A stretch of DNA of 64,000 nucleotides, from contig NC_091936.1 in assembly GCF_041260155.1 (NCBI RefSeq), positions 40,451,963 through 40,515,962 of the forward strand. Direction: 5' to 3'. Of this stretch, positions 1 to 12,229 are shown in pieces (positions within the stretch are counted from its first letter, which is position 1; every line of letters begins with the position of its first letter). The notes under the pieces were generated by a model. The model did not search any database and was not told where the DNA came from. It saw only the letters and a list, made by a program, of their open reading frames with translations. The position numbers and the translations under genes are program-made. Origin of the DNA: Ptychodera flava. Lineage: Eukaryota > Hemichordata > Enteropneusta > Ptychoderidae.

Positions 1-1932
1 TAATGAACACACAAGACCAAGACACACAGTTAAATCAACGAAAAGAAATATACCTGGATTTCTATGTTATATGAAGAAGTAAAAATTTATGAATTTGAAC
101 TAAATTTGTATTTAATTTATTCTCTAAATTAAGATTTAGATGAAATACGTAAAATCATGATTGCATAACATGGAACCAGATTGAAATATAGCTTTTGATG
201 GAATTAAGAAAACAAAAGAAATGAAAAAAGAAGCTTATAAAAAGAACAGGAAATAGTGTAAAATACTACTTTGTGAAACGTTCTTTTAGGCGTCCTGAGT
301 CAAAAATAATTGAAAGACGTCACAGATTTTTGAGTTTAAAAATATTGGAAAAAGTTATACACCGATACACGCCGGTATTTACATGGTAAAGATCTCTAAA
401 AGAGGTAGAAAAAGGTCTTCAAAAACCCACGCTAGACGGAATTTTTAAAATAAAACTTTTTTGAAAATACACTGACGCTACACACAAAAGAAAATCGTTT
501 AATTATAAAGAAACATAATTTTAAAACCACTCGAGGGACACCATACTGTCATTCTGTCTAGACAATATCAAGCAATATCTACCCCTATATTCACATACCG
601 CAGGAAATCTATTTAAAAAGTACTGATGGTAAGGTAAAAATAGTGACATTTGTCCGCATCCACAATATCTTCCTATGATGTGCCATAGAAAAACACGTTA
701 AAACAGATAATGGTATGGTCAGACTCTGTAGAGTTTTTGTAAAGATGTACTTATCGCCGTGAAAAACTGAAAAGTGTGTACTGAATTTCCTGATTTGTGA
801 ATATATTGCTAATAATTGTACTGAATTATCGCTACCTTGAAATCGGTCCTGGTGAAAACACGCCGGGTGTCTGGGATGGTGCTATTATTCAATTTGAATA
901 TGATACATGATAACTTTATTTTGAAAAGAATATATTTGATACATCGGCATGCTGCGCTGTTTTTAAAAAGTCTGCGACAGGGTAGCACACTATGCGCGAT
1001 ATCGTCCAGCGCGTGGTGACAGTGCTGATAGTTACTTCAAGTCCATTTACTAGATCATGGATGCTTGAGCTTGCGAACACTTTAACGTTGCAGCCACGTC
1101 CCTGTGTATGCAAATGCTCTGGTGAATTAGCGTTTCATTTCCAGATCAGTGTTGTCCTTAGAAGCCGGGTGCCGGGTAAATAACCGCCTGTTTTGCATTT
1201 TTTTCCGGCTACTTTTAACGTGATTAGATGATTTTTATAGACCTATTAATTTTGATTTAAATTTTTACTGTGTCTCATTAAATATTTTTAACTATTTTAT
1301 CTCATTGTTCCGCGTCGTTTATTTTTATTTAAAGCCTCCACTAGCTGTCACTCTTGAAATTTGTTCACCTCAAAATATCTTCCTATTCTCTTCTGATTTT
1401 CTCTGAATTCTACCCTCTGAAGGGATATGGGCTTTCACAGCAGTCGGAAACCATTCCTTTGTGAACTATTTGACTAGTAAATTCAAATTTTAACGGTCAT
1501 TTTGATTTCCCGCCATTTTCAAAAATTGGTAATATTACAAAGGAAACAGAACATACAATGTCACAATTGAAGACATTCACCCATATCCATTACATTGGAC
1601 TACTCTGTGCAGTTTATGCGTAGATTTCAGTGCAGATATGTACAGTATCTACGTTTTTGCTTTTCCGCATGGGGCTGCGATTTAATGTTTGGGTATACAT
1701 CTAACCGTATTGTAATCTTCATCATGTTCCAAATAGCACATACAGTAGTTAATAATAAGTGTATACACAAACCTAAATTAGTACATTCTTACAAACTTAT
1801 TATAGCTTGAAAATAAAATCATAAAAATAATGCTCAAAGATACAGCTAGTGGGGCTTCAATAGACATTTTTATCTTGGTTGTCAGGCTGGCTAGGCTGAA
1901 AATATAGTCGGTCCAACTTCAGTGTACAGTGT
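1..1932. other. No gene recognised, AT-rich flank
   Basis: This stretch holds only short open frames with no recognisable domain and no convincing splice pattern. No repeat pair from it was found elsewhere in the window. It ends at the 5-bp target duplication AGTGT (1928-1932) of the BEL/Pao element that follows. Confidence 0.5.
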
Positions 1933-2344
1933 TGTAGTGACGTACACTTGGGGAAAGGTCCAGTATGGAGAGAGACGGAATGGCCAAGTAATGAGACGGA
2001 GTACGACGATGTCTGTGACCAAATTCAACTCTGATTTTATTGCTAAATTCAACTCTATATATACAGTAGGGTACACTTTGATATTTACTGAGAAGATCTA
2101 AATTCGTGAGAAAAGGAAACATTCTAATAAACAATTTGTGTAGGCTTATTGACGTCCAATATACAGTCAGTGTATATCAGCAGATTAAATTGAACACCCA
2201 ATAAACAAACTGTGTGTGATCGTCAATATCTAATAAACAGTCGATCCGATTATCATTAATTAAAGAGAGATGACGGATCAGCCGATTAGCATTAATTAAA
2301 GAAGGGCGGAGATTAGCTTAACACACCTGTCCTGGTTTCCAACA
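1933..2344 (-). repeat. 3' LTR of the BEL/Pao element
   Basis: This 412-bp LTR reads TGTTGGAAACC at its start and CACTACA at its end on the minus strand, so it has the usual TG...CA ends. It matches the LTR at 6159-6570 in length and nearly every base. AGTGT lies outside it at 1928-1932. Confidence 0.93.
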
Positions 2345-2357
2345 TCCTGCCGCCCGC
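2345..2357 (-). other. Polypurine tract of the BEL/Pao element
   Basis: The minus strand reads GCGGGCGGCAGGA directly before the 3' LTR. Purine-rich sequence at this position is the plus-strand primer site of LTR elements. It fixes the true direction of the LTRs as minus. Confidence 0.75.
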
Positions 2358-2753
2358 GAAAATGAATTACAGTACCTTTTTTTTTTTTTTTTTTTTTAAT
2401 ACACTTCAAATGAAAATTTCATGATTCATTCGTGTAAGAAAGAGATATTTGAAATTAAAACTTGCTATAAGGGACACAACGTAATATCAATATTGAACGG
2501 TATAAAGATCTATAAAATTAGGCTCGACTTTAAGAAAAATATTATGCAAAGCTAAATGTCTTTGTCTTACAATATTTCTTATTTCTAATCGCAAAAAAAA
2601 AATATAATCATTGTATCTCAAAAGTAGTCTAAGTGATTAGACTGAGGTTACACATATAGTGAATTTTGGATACAAAGAACTCTCATTGTAAAGGTGTCAC
2701 ATAGATTTACACGAGTTATGTAACAAGTGTCCGTACACTGTAATGTCCATTAT

Positions 2754-4754
2754 TCAGTCAAAAGATAATTCTCTTATGCGTTTTCGGGCCTTTATAGCTG
2801 CTGCACGCACTGGTCGTGTGGTGTCAACGTTATTGTTGGATACGGAACGTATACCTTGAATGTCTACGTTGCTTTGATTGTCCTCTGATTCAAGATTGAT
2901 TTCCAAAGGGTAAAGTTTTGTAATAGGTCTGTTAGTCTTGCCAGATCGCGTTCTTATGTAAGCAGAACGTGCCAAACCATCATTTCCTGTTTCAAGTCTT
3001 TCTACTAAAGCAAGTGACCATTTTATTCGTGGTACAGATTTATCTTCCACCAGCACTACATCACCCACACGAATGTGATTTTGTAAGGCCCCCTTCCCAG
3101 AGATTTTGTCCTGTTCACGTAATGCATTCAAATACTCTTGGGACCATCTCCTCCAGAAGTGATTGTGAATTTTCGCTAAATATTCGGACCTCTTTTGGAG
3201 GTTTTCATGGTTTCCGAAAGTTGGATCATTTAGCTCGTTTTCATCAACAGTGTAGTAAGGTAATGTCGTGATAGGACGGCCATGTAATAAATGTGAAGGG
3301 GTCAAGGGTGGTAGATCGTCGGAATCTGACGAAATATAAGTCAGTGGGCGATCGTTTAGGGTAGCTTCGATTTCGGTGAGGACCGTCTGTAGTTCATCCA
3401 CAGACACAAATCTTCGACCTAGAACCTTTCTGAGGGATGTTTTTGTGAGACCGATCAATCTCTCCCAAAAGCCTCCAAACCAAGGAGCGCGCTTTGGAAT
3501 GAAACTCCATTCGATGCGACAATTTGCAAAGTAATTTAGTACGGCGTCCGATTTTAACAGTTTTTCTATCTCTTCAGAAGCAGATAGATATGTAGATCCG
3601 TTGTCTGACATAATTTTACGCGGCAACGAACGTCTAGCTGCAAACCGTCTAAAGGCACGTAAGAACGTTTCGGTAGTTAGATCGGTAACTAGCTCTAGGT
3701 GAACTGCACGAGTCACAGCACAAGTGAATAAACAAATGTATGCCTTTCGTTCACCTTTTTCGGTTGAGACATACACAGCGCCGGTGAAATCTACGCCAGT
3801 GATCGTAAAGGGAGGGGCTTCGAGTAATCGACAGCTTTGTAAAGGTGCAGGGATTGGTTTTCTGTATGGTTTCCCACACACCAGTTTACAAACAACGCAT
3901 TTTCTCAGTATCGATCTAACGAATGGTCGAATTTGTGGGATCCAAAATCTTTGGCGAATAAGTGTTGTAGTTGTCTGTGATCCCGAATGTTTTGCTTGGG
4001 AATGGGTAGCCGCGACTACGAGTGTTGTGTAGTAGTTTTCCCGTGGTAGCAGGAGTGGAAATTTCGCATCACAACTCAATGGTGCGTTGTGAAGCCTGCC
4101 ACCAACACGAATGAAACTTTCTTCATCGAGAAATAGTCGAAGTTGTCGAGTTAGTGAGCCCGCGTATTTCTGTTTTGCCTTAAGGGCCTTTATTTCTGTT
4201 GGGTACGAACGATTTTGAACGTCGTGTATCCATAGTTTTTCTGCGTCATTGATTTCGCGAGCGCACAACGTGTCTACGTGGCGATCTTGTTTCTTTACTT
4301 TTAAGTTATGGATGAACCGTAACACATATGCGCTTACGCGTAACAGCCTAGATAACGTGCTGTAGTCAGATGCATTTATGACGTCTGCGATACCGCGATA
4401 TGACATGGGTTGAGGTGGAGTTTTGTCAGCCTCAGCTGGGGGATTTTCATCAGCAATGTGTAATACCTGACTGTCAAATATTTCACAAACTGGCCAATCG
4501 CCGAATTTCAACCACTGCGGACCATGCCACCACAGGGTGTTGTTAGTCAGGTGTGAAGACGAAGTACCGCGAGATAAGAGATCAGCAGGATTATCCTTAG
4601 TTGGACAATACTTGTATTCACTAATGATTTCATTTGATTTGATTTCAGCGACTCTATTGTTTACAAAACAGGGTAGTGTTTTGTCACTTTGTAACCAGTG
4701 TAGAACGATCTGACTATCGGACCACAGAAGACATTTGGCAATACTGATTTGTTC
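2754..4754 (-). pseudogene. BEL/Pao pol fragment, sense arm (RNase H end and integrase)
   Basis: The fragment encodes, in order, an RNase H C-terminal stretch (YCPTKDNPADLLSRG), the integrase zinc region with two histidines and a CVVC pair, the catalytic core (GVDFTG, MSDNGSTY, then the glutamate region WERLIG) and the basic post-integrase domain (RVGDVVLVEDKS). The plus-strand portion 3402-4754 is the left arm of the large palindrome. It is a fossil that lacks the front part of pol. A 400-bp AT-rich non-coding stretch with a T run (2379-2398) follows it before the polypurine tract. Confidence 0.9.
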
Positions 4755-4768
4755 GCTGAGACTAGAAT
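4755..4768. other. 14-bp centre of the large palindrome
   Basis: This short unpaired spacer separates the two inverted pol arms (3402-4754 and 4769-6123, about 1.35 kb each). The bases either side pair almost perfectly. Confidence 0.85.
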
Positions 4769-6123
4769 GAACAAATCGAGTATTGCCAAATGTCTTCTGT
4801 GGTCCGATAGTCAGATCGTTCTACACTGGTTACAAAGTGACAAAACAACTACCCTGTTTTGTAAACAATAGAGTCGCTGAAATCAAATCAAATGAAATCA
4901 TTAGTGAATACAAGTATTGTCCAACTAAGGATAATCCTGCTGATCTCTTATCTCGCGGTACTTCGTCTTCACACCTGACTAACAACACCCTGTGGTGGCA
5001 TGGTCCGCAGTGGTTGAAATTCGGCGATTGGCCAGTTTGTGAAATATTTGACAGTCAGGTATTACACATTGCTGATGAAAATCCCCCAGCTGAGGCTGAC
5101 AAAACTCCACCTCAACCCATGTCATATCGCGGTATCGCAGACGTCATAAATGCATCTGACTACAGCACGTTATCTAGGCTGTTACGCGTAAGCGCATATG
5201 TGTTACGGTTCATCCATAACTTAAAAGTAAAGAAACAAGATCGCCACGTAGACACGTTGTGCGCTCGCGAAATCAATGACGCAGAAAAACTATGGATACA
5301 CGACGTTCAAAATCGTTCGTACCCAACAGAAATAAAGGCCCTTAAGGCAAAACAGAAATACGCGGGCTCACTAACTCGACAACTTCGACTATTTCTCGAT
5401 GAAGAAAGTTTCATTCGTGTTGGTGGCAGGCTTCACAACGCACCATTGAGTTGTGATGCGAAATTTCCACTCCTGCTACCACGGGAAAACTACTACACAA
5501 CACTCGTAGTCGCGGCTACCCATTCCCAAGCAAAACATTCGGGATCACAGACAACTACAACACTTATTCGCCAAAGATTTTGGATCCCACAAATTCGACC
5601 ATTCGTTAGATCGATACTGAGAAAATGCGTTGTTTGTAAACTGGTGTGTGGGAAACCATACAGAAAACCAATCCCTGCACCTTTACAAAGCTGTCGATTA
5701 CTCGAAGCCCCTCCCTTTACGATCACTGGCGTAGATTTCACCGGCGCTGTGTATGTCTCAACCGAAAAAGGTGAACGAAAGGCATACATTTGTTTATTCA
5801 CTTGTGCTGTGACTCGTGCAGTTCACCTAGAGCTAGTTACCGATCTAACTACCGAAACGTTCTTACGTGCCTTTAGACGGTTTGCAGCTAGACGTTCGTT
5901 GCCGCGTAGAATTATGTCAGACAACGGATCTACATATCTATCTGCTTCTGAAGAGATAGAAAAGCTGTTAAAATCGGACGCCGTACTAAAGTACTTTGCA
6001 AATTGTCGCATCGAATGGAGTTTCATTCCAAAGCGCGCTCCTTGGTTTGGAGGCTTTTGGGAGAGATTGATCGGTCTCACAAAAACATCCCTCAGAAAGG
6101 TTCTAGGTCGAAGATTTGTGTCT
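4769..6123 (+). pseudogene. BEL/Pao pol fragment, reversed arm
   Basis: This is the right arm of the palindrome. It repeats the RNase H end and most of the integrase in the opposite direction to the element, nearly identical to the left arm, with only a few differences by eye. It stops within the integrase region and joins the element's leader. It is a fossil fragment. The shared similarity also produces mirror-image open frames on the opposite strand, which are not genes. Confidence 0.9.
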
Positions 6124-6140
6124 CTCCATGTCTGTATCCT

Positions 6141-6153
6141 GGTCTCGGCACCA
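6141..6153 (-). other. Primer binding site of the BEL/Pao element
   Basis: The minus strand reads TGGTGCCGAGACC a few bases inside the 5' LTR. TGG at this place is the complement of a tRNA CCA end, as in LTR elements generally. The tRNA species was not identified. Its position shows that the LTR at 6159-6570 is the 5' LTR. Confidence 0.75.
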
Positions 6154-6158
6154 ACAAA

Positions 6159-6570
6159 TGTAGTGACGTACACTTGGGGAAAGGTCCAGTATGGAGAGAG
6201 ACGGAATGGCCAAGTAATGAGACGGAGTACGACGATGTCTGTGACCAAATTCAACTCTGATTTTATTGCTAAATTCAACTCTATATATACAGTAGGGTAC
6301 ACTTTGATATTTACTGAGAAGATCTAAATTCGTGAGAAAAGGAAACATTCTAATAAACAATGTGTGTAGGCTTATTGACGTCCAATATACAGTCAGTGTA
6401 TATCAGCAGATTAAATTGAACACCCAATAAACAAACTGTGTGTGATCGTCAATATCTAATAAACAGTCGATCCGATTATCATTAATTAAAGAGAGATGAG
6501 GGATCAGCCGATTAGCATTAATTAAAGAAGGGCGGAGATTAGCTTAACACACCTGTCCTGGTTTCCAACA
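6159..6570 (-). repeat. 5' LTR of the BEL/Pao element
   Basis: This is a 412-bp LTR equal in length to the copy at 1933-2344, with about two base differences by eye. AGTGT follows at 6571-6575. Confidence 0.93.
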
Positions 6571-6575
6571 AGTGT

Positions 6576-6961
6576 TGTCCAGAGCCTACCGTTTTGGTAA
6601 AATAACTCAACTTATTATTCTAAAATTGTGGAGAGTTTCTACGATATAAACTGTGGCGCAATTCAAGAAAATGACACTTCATGTTAAAGTGAAAAGATCC
6701 TGGCTACTAGACCAAACGTCTATTCGACGTTTCGGCCCTTCACAGAGAATCACCTACATGCTACAAGAATCTAACATGAACGGGCTAATTTTGAAAATTT
6801 ATATATATAAAAATCTGAATAAGAGTTTAAAAAAGAAAGATGTTCTCTAAAAAACACGATATTTTTATACAAAGGATAGAGAAAATAAAATTGTCCTAAT
6901 TCCAGAAAAAAATATTATCCACAACCATGGAGGTAACACTCATAAATCAGTCTTAAATAAA
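6576..6961. other. No gene; hammerhead-like motif inside
   Basis: No coding potential is recognised. On the minus strand at 6747-6727 a motif CTGTGAAGGGCCGAAACGT occurs. It resembles the CUGANGA-stem-GAAA core of hammerhead ribozymes found in Penelope-like elements, but the first strand is imperfect and no flanking stems were confirmed. Confidence 0.35.
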
Positions 6962-8606
6962 GTGCGTGCACCATGGTTCACTGAAGATCTACTGACTTTG
7001 AGAAGAGAGGTTCGTCAACTGGAAATAAATTGGCGCAAATCACAGTTAGAAATCAATCGTCAAATGTTCGTATTAAAGCACGCGGAATATTCTCGCCGCT
7101 GTGATGCAGTAAAATCAGCCTATCATCGGACTAGAATTGAAGACGCAGATAACAAGAAATTGTTTGCCATTGTTGCAGAGCTATCGGATTCGAGAACAGC
7201 TTCATCCAACGCCATGCCAAACAACATCCCCATGAAAGAGAGTCCTTCAGCATTCATGAGTTATTTTGAAACCAACGTGTCGCAACTTCGTGACAGGATT
7301 GGTCTACAACCGCACAGCTGTGAGATTGATGTACACAATGATGCAATGCCGACCCATACTTTAGCTGAATTTGACCCGGTGTCACCTGGGGATATAATTG
7401 CGTTAGTGAAACAGTCATCATCGAAATCTTGTGAACTCGACATTCTACCACATGGAGTGTTGAAGAAATGTGTACACATCTTGGCACCTTTCCTTGCGGA
7501 TATATTCAACAATTCATTTACAACTGGCATCGTTCCGAGCCATTTCACGTCAGCGATATTCGTCCAGTAGTAGATCTTGATCAGAACATTCTGAAGAACT
7601 ACAGGCCGGTTTCAAACCTCCCATTCTTATCGAAAGTCCTCGAACGGGCTGTTGTTCAGCAAATGAACCATCACCTCACTAAATTTAGTCTTTTCACAAA
7701 GTTTCAAAGCGCTTACCGGGCTAACCATAGCACAGAAACTGCACAGAAACTGCTCTCCTCCGTGTTCACAAATCTTGGCATTACTTTAAGTCGGGACGGT
7801 AGCATGTCTGACCATATCAATACGTTGTGCAGAAATGGTTTCTTCTCTTTGCATAGAACAGCTAAAATTCGTAAATTTCTTGACAGATCTACAACTGAAA
7901 AACTAGTCCATGCATTTGTGACGTCCCACTTAGACTATTGTAACAGTCTTTTGTTTGGTATCCCTAGAGGACAACTTGCACGACTACAGTGTCTACAGAA
8001 TGCTGCGGCGAGGTTAGTTTCTCGTACGCGCAAATTCGATCATGTCACACCCGTTCTCAAAGATTTACATTGGTTACCGGTAGAGGCCCGCATCAGATTT
8101 AAAATTTTGTTGCTAACATTCAAAATTATCCATGGAAATGCACCTATTTATCTGAGAGATTTATTAGATTTATATGTACCAGCTAGAGACCTGCGATCGC
8201 GTGACAAATTATGTTTTACCCAGCCCCGCGGCAACTTTAACAAGACATATGGACAGAGAGCGTTTTCAGTATGTGCACCCTTACTATGGAATGATTTGCC
8301 ATTTGAAATTAAGACTGCTAGAAGTGTAGATAGTTTTAAGAGCAATTTGAAAACCCATCTTTTCGTTTTCAGTATGTGCACCCTTACTATGGAATGATTT
8401 GCCATTTGAAATTAAGACTGCTAGAAGTGTAGATAGTTTTAAGAGCAATTTGAAAACCCATCTTTTTAATTAGTTTTATGTGTAATTTTCTGTTTTAATT
8501 TTCTTGTGTGGTTGTACTTTTTAAATTATTTTATCCAGCTATGTACAATGCACTGAGACGTATGTGTAGTGCATTTTAAACAATTTTTAATAATAATAAT
8601 AATAAA
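6962..8606 (+). mobile_element. LINE, CR1/L2-like, 5'-truncated and internally deleted
   Basis: The first frame (6962-7570) starts APWFTEDLLTLRREV, the linker after the endonuclease, and runs into the start of the reverse transcriptase (SCELDILPHGVLKKC). The next frame (from about 7568) continues NYRPVSNLPFLSKVLERAV and FQSAYRANHSTETA, which implies a frameshift near 7555-7567. Directly after that (about 7745) it jumps to NLGITLSRDGSMSDHI and the C-terminal region (RKFDHVTPVLKDLHWLPV). The catalytic core with its YADD-type motif is therefore deleted. The 3' end carries an AT-rich untranslated tail closing in (AAT)n at 8590-8606, as is common for this clade. It cannot be active. Confidence 0.88.
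8261..8466 (+). repeat. 103-bp tandem duplication inside the LINE 3' end
   Basis: Positions 8261-8363 and 8364-8466 are the same 103-bp unit repeated head to tail. The unit covers the last codons of the LINE protein (AFSVCAPLLWNDLPFEI). It is a local duplication after or during insertion. Confidence 0.9.
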
Positions 8607-8885
8607 TATGTAGAATCAAGCATATGAACAAGAATGAATCGGTGCAGAAGCAACGCAAAAATTTAAAAAACAAAATATTTTGACTAGAGAACAGAACATA
8701 TGAATTCAAGGCAAGTACAATAAAATTAGCGCACAAGGCGAAAGAAAACAGTAAGGAGAGACGTAACATCACAATTAATAGTACACTGAATAGAACAAAT
8801 GTGACGTTTGCGTGATATAGTGTTCAGGACCAACGACATGTTCAAAGAAATTATGCACGTCGAATTCAGGTAAAGTGTTCCCTCG
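8607..8885. other. Short gap between two LINEs, nothing recognised
   Basis: This AT-rich stretch shows no coding signal or repeat pair. Confidence 0.5.
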
Positions 8886-10814
8886 TTGTTAAGTAAGATT
8901 CTAGAAAAAATTGTCAATGCACGCTTAATTCAGTACATAGAAAAAAACAATATTTTATATGAGCATCAATATGGATTTCGTCATAAATACAGCACAAAAC
9001 TTTCAATTGTAAATCTAATCAATTATCTTATCAAACAACTTGATAATGGCAAAGTAACACTTGGTATTTTCCTTGACTTCTCTAAAGCTTTTGATACAAT
9101 CAATCATGAAATTCTTCTTTCTAAGCTTTCTCACTATGGTATTCGAGGTCTTCCTTTACTTTGGTTCAGAAATTACTTACACAATAGATCCCAACTAGTC
9201 TCTGTCAATAATAATGCCTCATCATACCTTAATGTTACATGTGGAGTACCACAAGGATCTGTCCTTGGACCTACCCTATTCTTACTATTTATCAATGACA
9301 TTGCCCGTTCCTCCACATACTTCAATTTTAGATTGTTTGTTGACGATACCAATCTATTTCATACGTTCCCTGCTAACCAAGTTAATATAAATTTAAATAC
9401 TGTCGACATTCACCTCAATACTGTAGTGGACTGGTGCAGGGCTAACAAACTTACTGTAAACTACCTCAAAACAAATTACATTGTCTTCAGAAATCATAAC
9501 AAACATATTTTCTTGAATGGTACTCTACACATCAATAATACAGTTATCAATGAGGTTGAAGTGACATCATTTGTAGGTATTCACATGGACAGACATCTTA
9601 AATGGTCAAAGCACATTAAAATGATTAATTCTACTATCAGAAAAAAGGTTGGCATCCTTTTCAAATTGAGACAGTTTTTACCACGCAATATCCTCATTCT
9701 TCTATACAAAACTTTCATCCTACCACACATCACTTATGGTCTTGAAGTTTGGGGTTCAACATATCCCTCACATCTCAATAGTATCTTTCTTTCGCAAAAA
9801 ATGGCAGTCAGAGCTATAACTTCAGTGACTTCACAGCAAACTCAGCTACTCTTTTCAAACAACTTAATATTCTCGATATATACAAATTACATAAATTACA
9901 TATCAGTACATTCATGTATGATCTTATAAATAATAACTTGCCACACAGTCTTACAACATACTGTCAGTTGCCTTCTCATTGCTACAGTACACGTCATAAA
10001 ATTAATGGTAACCTTTATGTCCCAAGTGTCAACACTTCCTTGGGTAAATTCTCGATATCATATACAGGCTGCATCTATTGGAATACATTACCTAAACAAA
10101 TTAAAACAAAAACCACTAGAAGTTCGTTCAGACACTCCCTTTCAAGTCTCCTCATACACGGTTAGTGTTTTACATGACGAAGAGTTATATTCAACTTTAC
10201 AAATATGTATATCATAGATATATAAATATATATATTTCACTATACATTTTGTTTTTTGTTTTTTTTTACTTTATTTTACATATTTTCTACTTACTCGTAA
10301 TGTATTTATTTAGTTATATATTTATTTATTTATGTAGTTGTTCTTATTCACTTAGTTACTTAGCACTTTCAAGTCTACTTTTACACGATTGGTTTGTTTT
10401 TTTTTTAAGTGATGAAGAGTTATATTCAACTTTACATATATGTATATCATATTTAAATATATATATATTTTATATACTTTTTTTTTCTCTTTCGTTTTCT
10501 TTTTTATGCATTTCTACTTACTCGTTATGTATCTATTTAGTTATATATTTATTTATGTAGTTGTTCTTTTATTCACTTAGTTACTTTGTTACAATTAGGT
10601 TACTTTGCAATCCCACTACTTTCATGTACACTACCTTCGATATACTTCAGTTTTCTTTTTTCTTCTTCGTTTTCTTACTTTAACATCAAATGGCTTTGGG
10701 AACGGACTAGACTAGCATTTGCTATTTTCCGTTTCCATTTACCCTTTATCACAGCACAACTCAGATGTACATTCATTATTGAATTGTAATATTATTATGA
10801 TTAAGGGTAATAAA
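8886..10814 (+). mobile_element. LINE, CR1/L2-type reverse transcriptase, 5'-truncated
   Basis: The frame begins in the first reverse transcriptase block (LSKILEKIVNARLIQYI) and shows the remaining blocks in order: FRHKYSTKLSIVNLI, GIFLDFSKAFDTINHEI, GVPQGSVLGPTLFLLFIND, the catalytic FVDDTN, then NKLTVNYLKTNYIVFRN. The frame shifts near 9830-9860, after which the C-terminal region continues to 10165 (MYDLINNNLPHSL, ending SSLLIHG). The endonuclease and front part are missing, so insertion was truncated at the 5' side. The AT-rich 3' untranslated region ends near 10814 with AATAAAGATTATTG. It lies 0.3 kb downstream of the other LINE but is a different family. Confidence 0.88.
10139..10600 (+). 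repeat. About 235-bp tandem duplication in LINE 3' end
   Basis: Two diverged copies lie head to tail, 10139 to about 10366 and 10367 to about 10600. Shared landmarks are CTTTCAAGTCT, GAAGAGTTATATTCAACTTT (10179 and 10414) and TTATATATTTATTTATGTAG. The duplication includes the last codons of the LINE frame and part of its untranslated region. Confidence 0.75.
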
Positions 10815-12220
10815 GATTATTGTACTTGGGCCTCAGCCCAAGTACATTTGTTTTCATTCCGTGGGAAAAAACTGTAAGGTATAACCATTTCTGGCTGAGA
10901 CCAGGGAGGGCAAAATGTATTGGCTTCGTCTTTCTTGGCATAATAAATAGCGTAATGATGTTAACTGAATGGAAGTGCTGCTCTCAGCCAGTCTTGAATA
11001 AGTGAGATGTGAATATAAATGCTTCTCTATCTGAGTTTTGGCCACAAAATCTTCTGAATATAATCAAAATGTGCATCGAAATGCAACAATTAATGCACCC
11101 TCCGTTTCCTTGGCGATGGCACGACCCTTGCTACACCCACTGGACGAGCCAAAGTGGGAGGGGTAATTTCGGTTTGGTCGAACAGGAGGGCTCGTGACCA
11201 GAATTTAACATTTAAACTTGAAACATGTTTAATCACTGACAAGATGTGGATTAGTGGTAATCAAAGAGAAAGTTTGAAAAGGAAAGGTTTTATATCCCGG
11301 ACACAATGAAAAACATTACGACTGGAAACTGTACCCCCGGTTGAGAATAGTAATGCCCACAGCGATGGAGAACACTTATCCTTGAGCTGAGAAAACCAGA
11401 CCATCATTTCGAAATAGAGCTGCAGATTCGAGAAGCTCGTTAAAAATAGCTAGGTATACCCCAAAGGGTTTTTTCGCGTCTTGAGGGCAAATTTCGCCTC
11501 CTTCATTTAGAAATCGTACGTTGTTTTTCCAGGGGAACACATCATTTTACACAAAATTTGCATGAAAAGGGGTCGCCAGTAAGCACGTGGTCAAATCTGG
11601 CATAAGAAACAATATGAAATGTTGGGTAAAGCCAGTCCAAAATAAACTGATTTGAACTTTTGTGTTTTGTAATTTATACCACTGCAGTAACATGATTTTT
11701 TTTTGACAACATCACACAATGTAATACGTTTTGAAACTGAATACTCCGACGTATTCTGTGTCCCCTTTGCTAAAAATACGGTATGCCGATTACCATGTAA
11801 GGAGATGATGACGTCAAGACAGATTTGTAGTGCGTTTGGTCTTGGATGGTGCACGAAGTTTTGTCGAGGTAGCTTGTGTATTTATTTCCTAAATGGGAGA
11901 TATTAGGTCGATCTAAAAGAAGGCCGAAAAATGTTATGATACTCTAAGCGAGCTGAACTCCAATGCGAATGGTTGGATAATTTGGAGGATGTCCAGACTG
12001 ATCTCGTCTCATTAAGATTATTTGGCGGTCAGTATTGAATTTCAACTGCGTCACAAGTTTGCGTCGAACGGTCAACGAACGATATTTTAGAATCTGGAGA
12101 CATGGCACATCGCAGTTTTATTTTAGTATTTTATATTTTACAAAAGATGTAAGAAGCAATGATTTTGTTGAAAATTCTGAAAAAAATATAGGAAGATTTG
12201 ATCGCGAACATTTTCACTTG
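10815..12220. other. No gene recognised
   Basis: The stretch opens with a short perfect hairpin, GTACTTGGGC and its complement, around 10822-10846 at the LINE end. The rest has only short frames without a recognisable domain. Confidence 0.45.
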
Positions 12221-12229
12221 GGGGTCAAC

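Larger units (their letters stand above)
1933..6570 (-). mobile_element. BEL/Pao LTR retrotransposon, rearranged and broken (fossil)
   Basis: Two 412-bp LTRs in the same direction bound this 4.6 kb insertion. AGTGT lies directly outside each end (1928-1932 and 6571-6575), which is the 5-bp duplication expected for BEL/Pao. The element reads on the minus strand: 5' LTR, tRNA primer site, a short leader, a pol segment in reversed orientation, a 14-bp spacer, the same pol segment in sense orientation continuing to the end of pol, polypurine tract, 3' LTR. The protein shows the RNase H tail, zinc-finger (H-H-C-C) and catalytic integrase regions and the post-integrase domain typical of BEL/Pao. 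It is broken, with gag and the front of pol absent and one large inverted duplication in their place. The LTRs differ at only about two positions by eye, so it is young. The intact target duplication suggests the rearranged form itself integrated. Confidence 0.93.

Noticed and set aside
2969-5801. Frames of about 100 residues opposite to the BEL/Pao pol arms
   Set aside because: They are antisense shadows of pol and occur twice only because of the palindrome.
10165-10560. 131-residue frame after the second LINE
   Set aside because: It is low-complexity Tyr/Ser/Leu-rich sequence from the AT-rich LINE tail.
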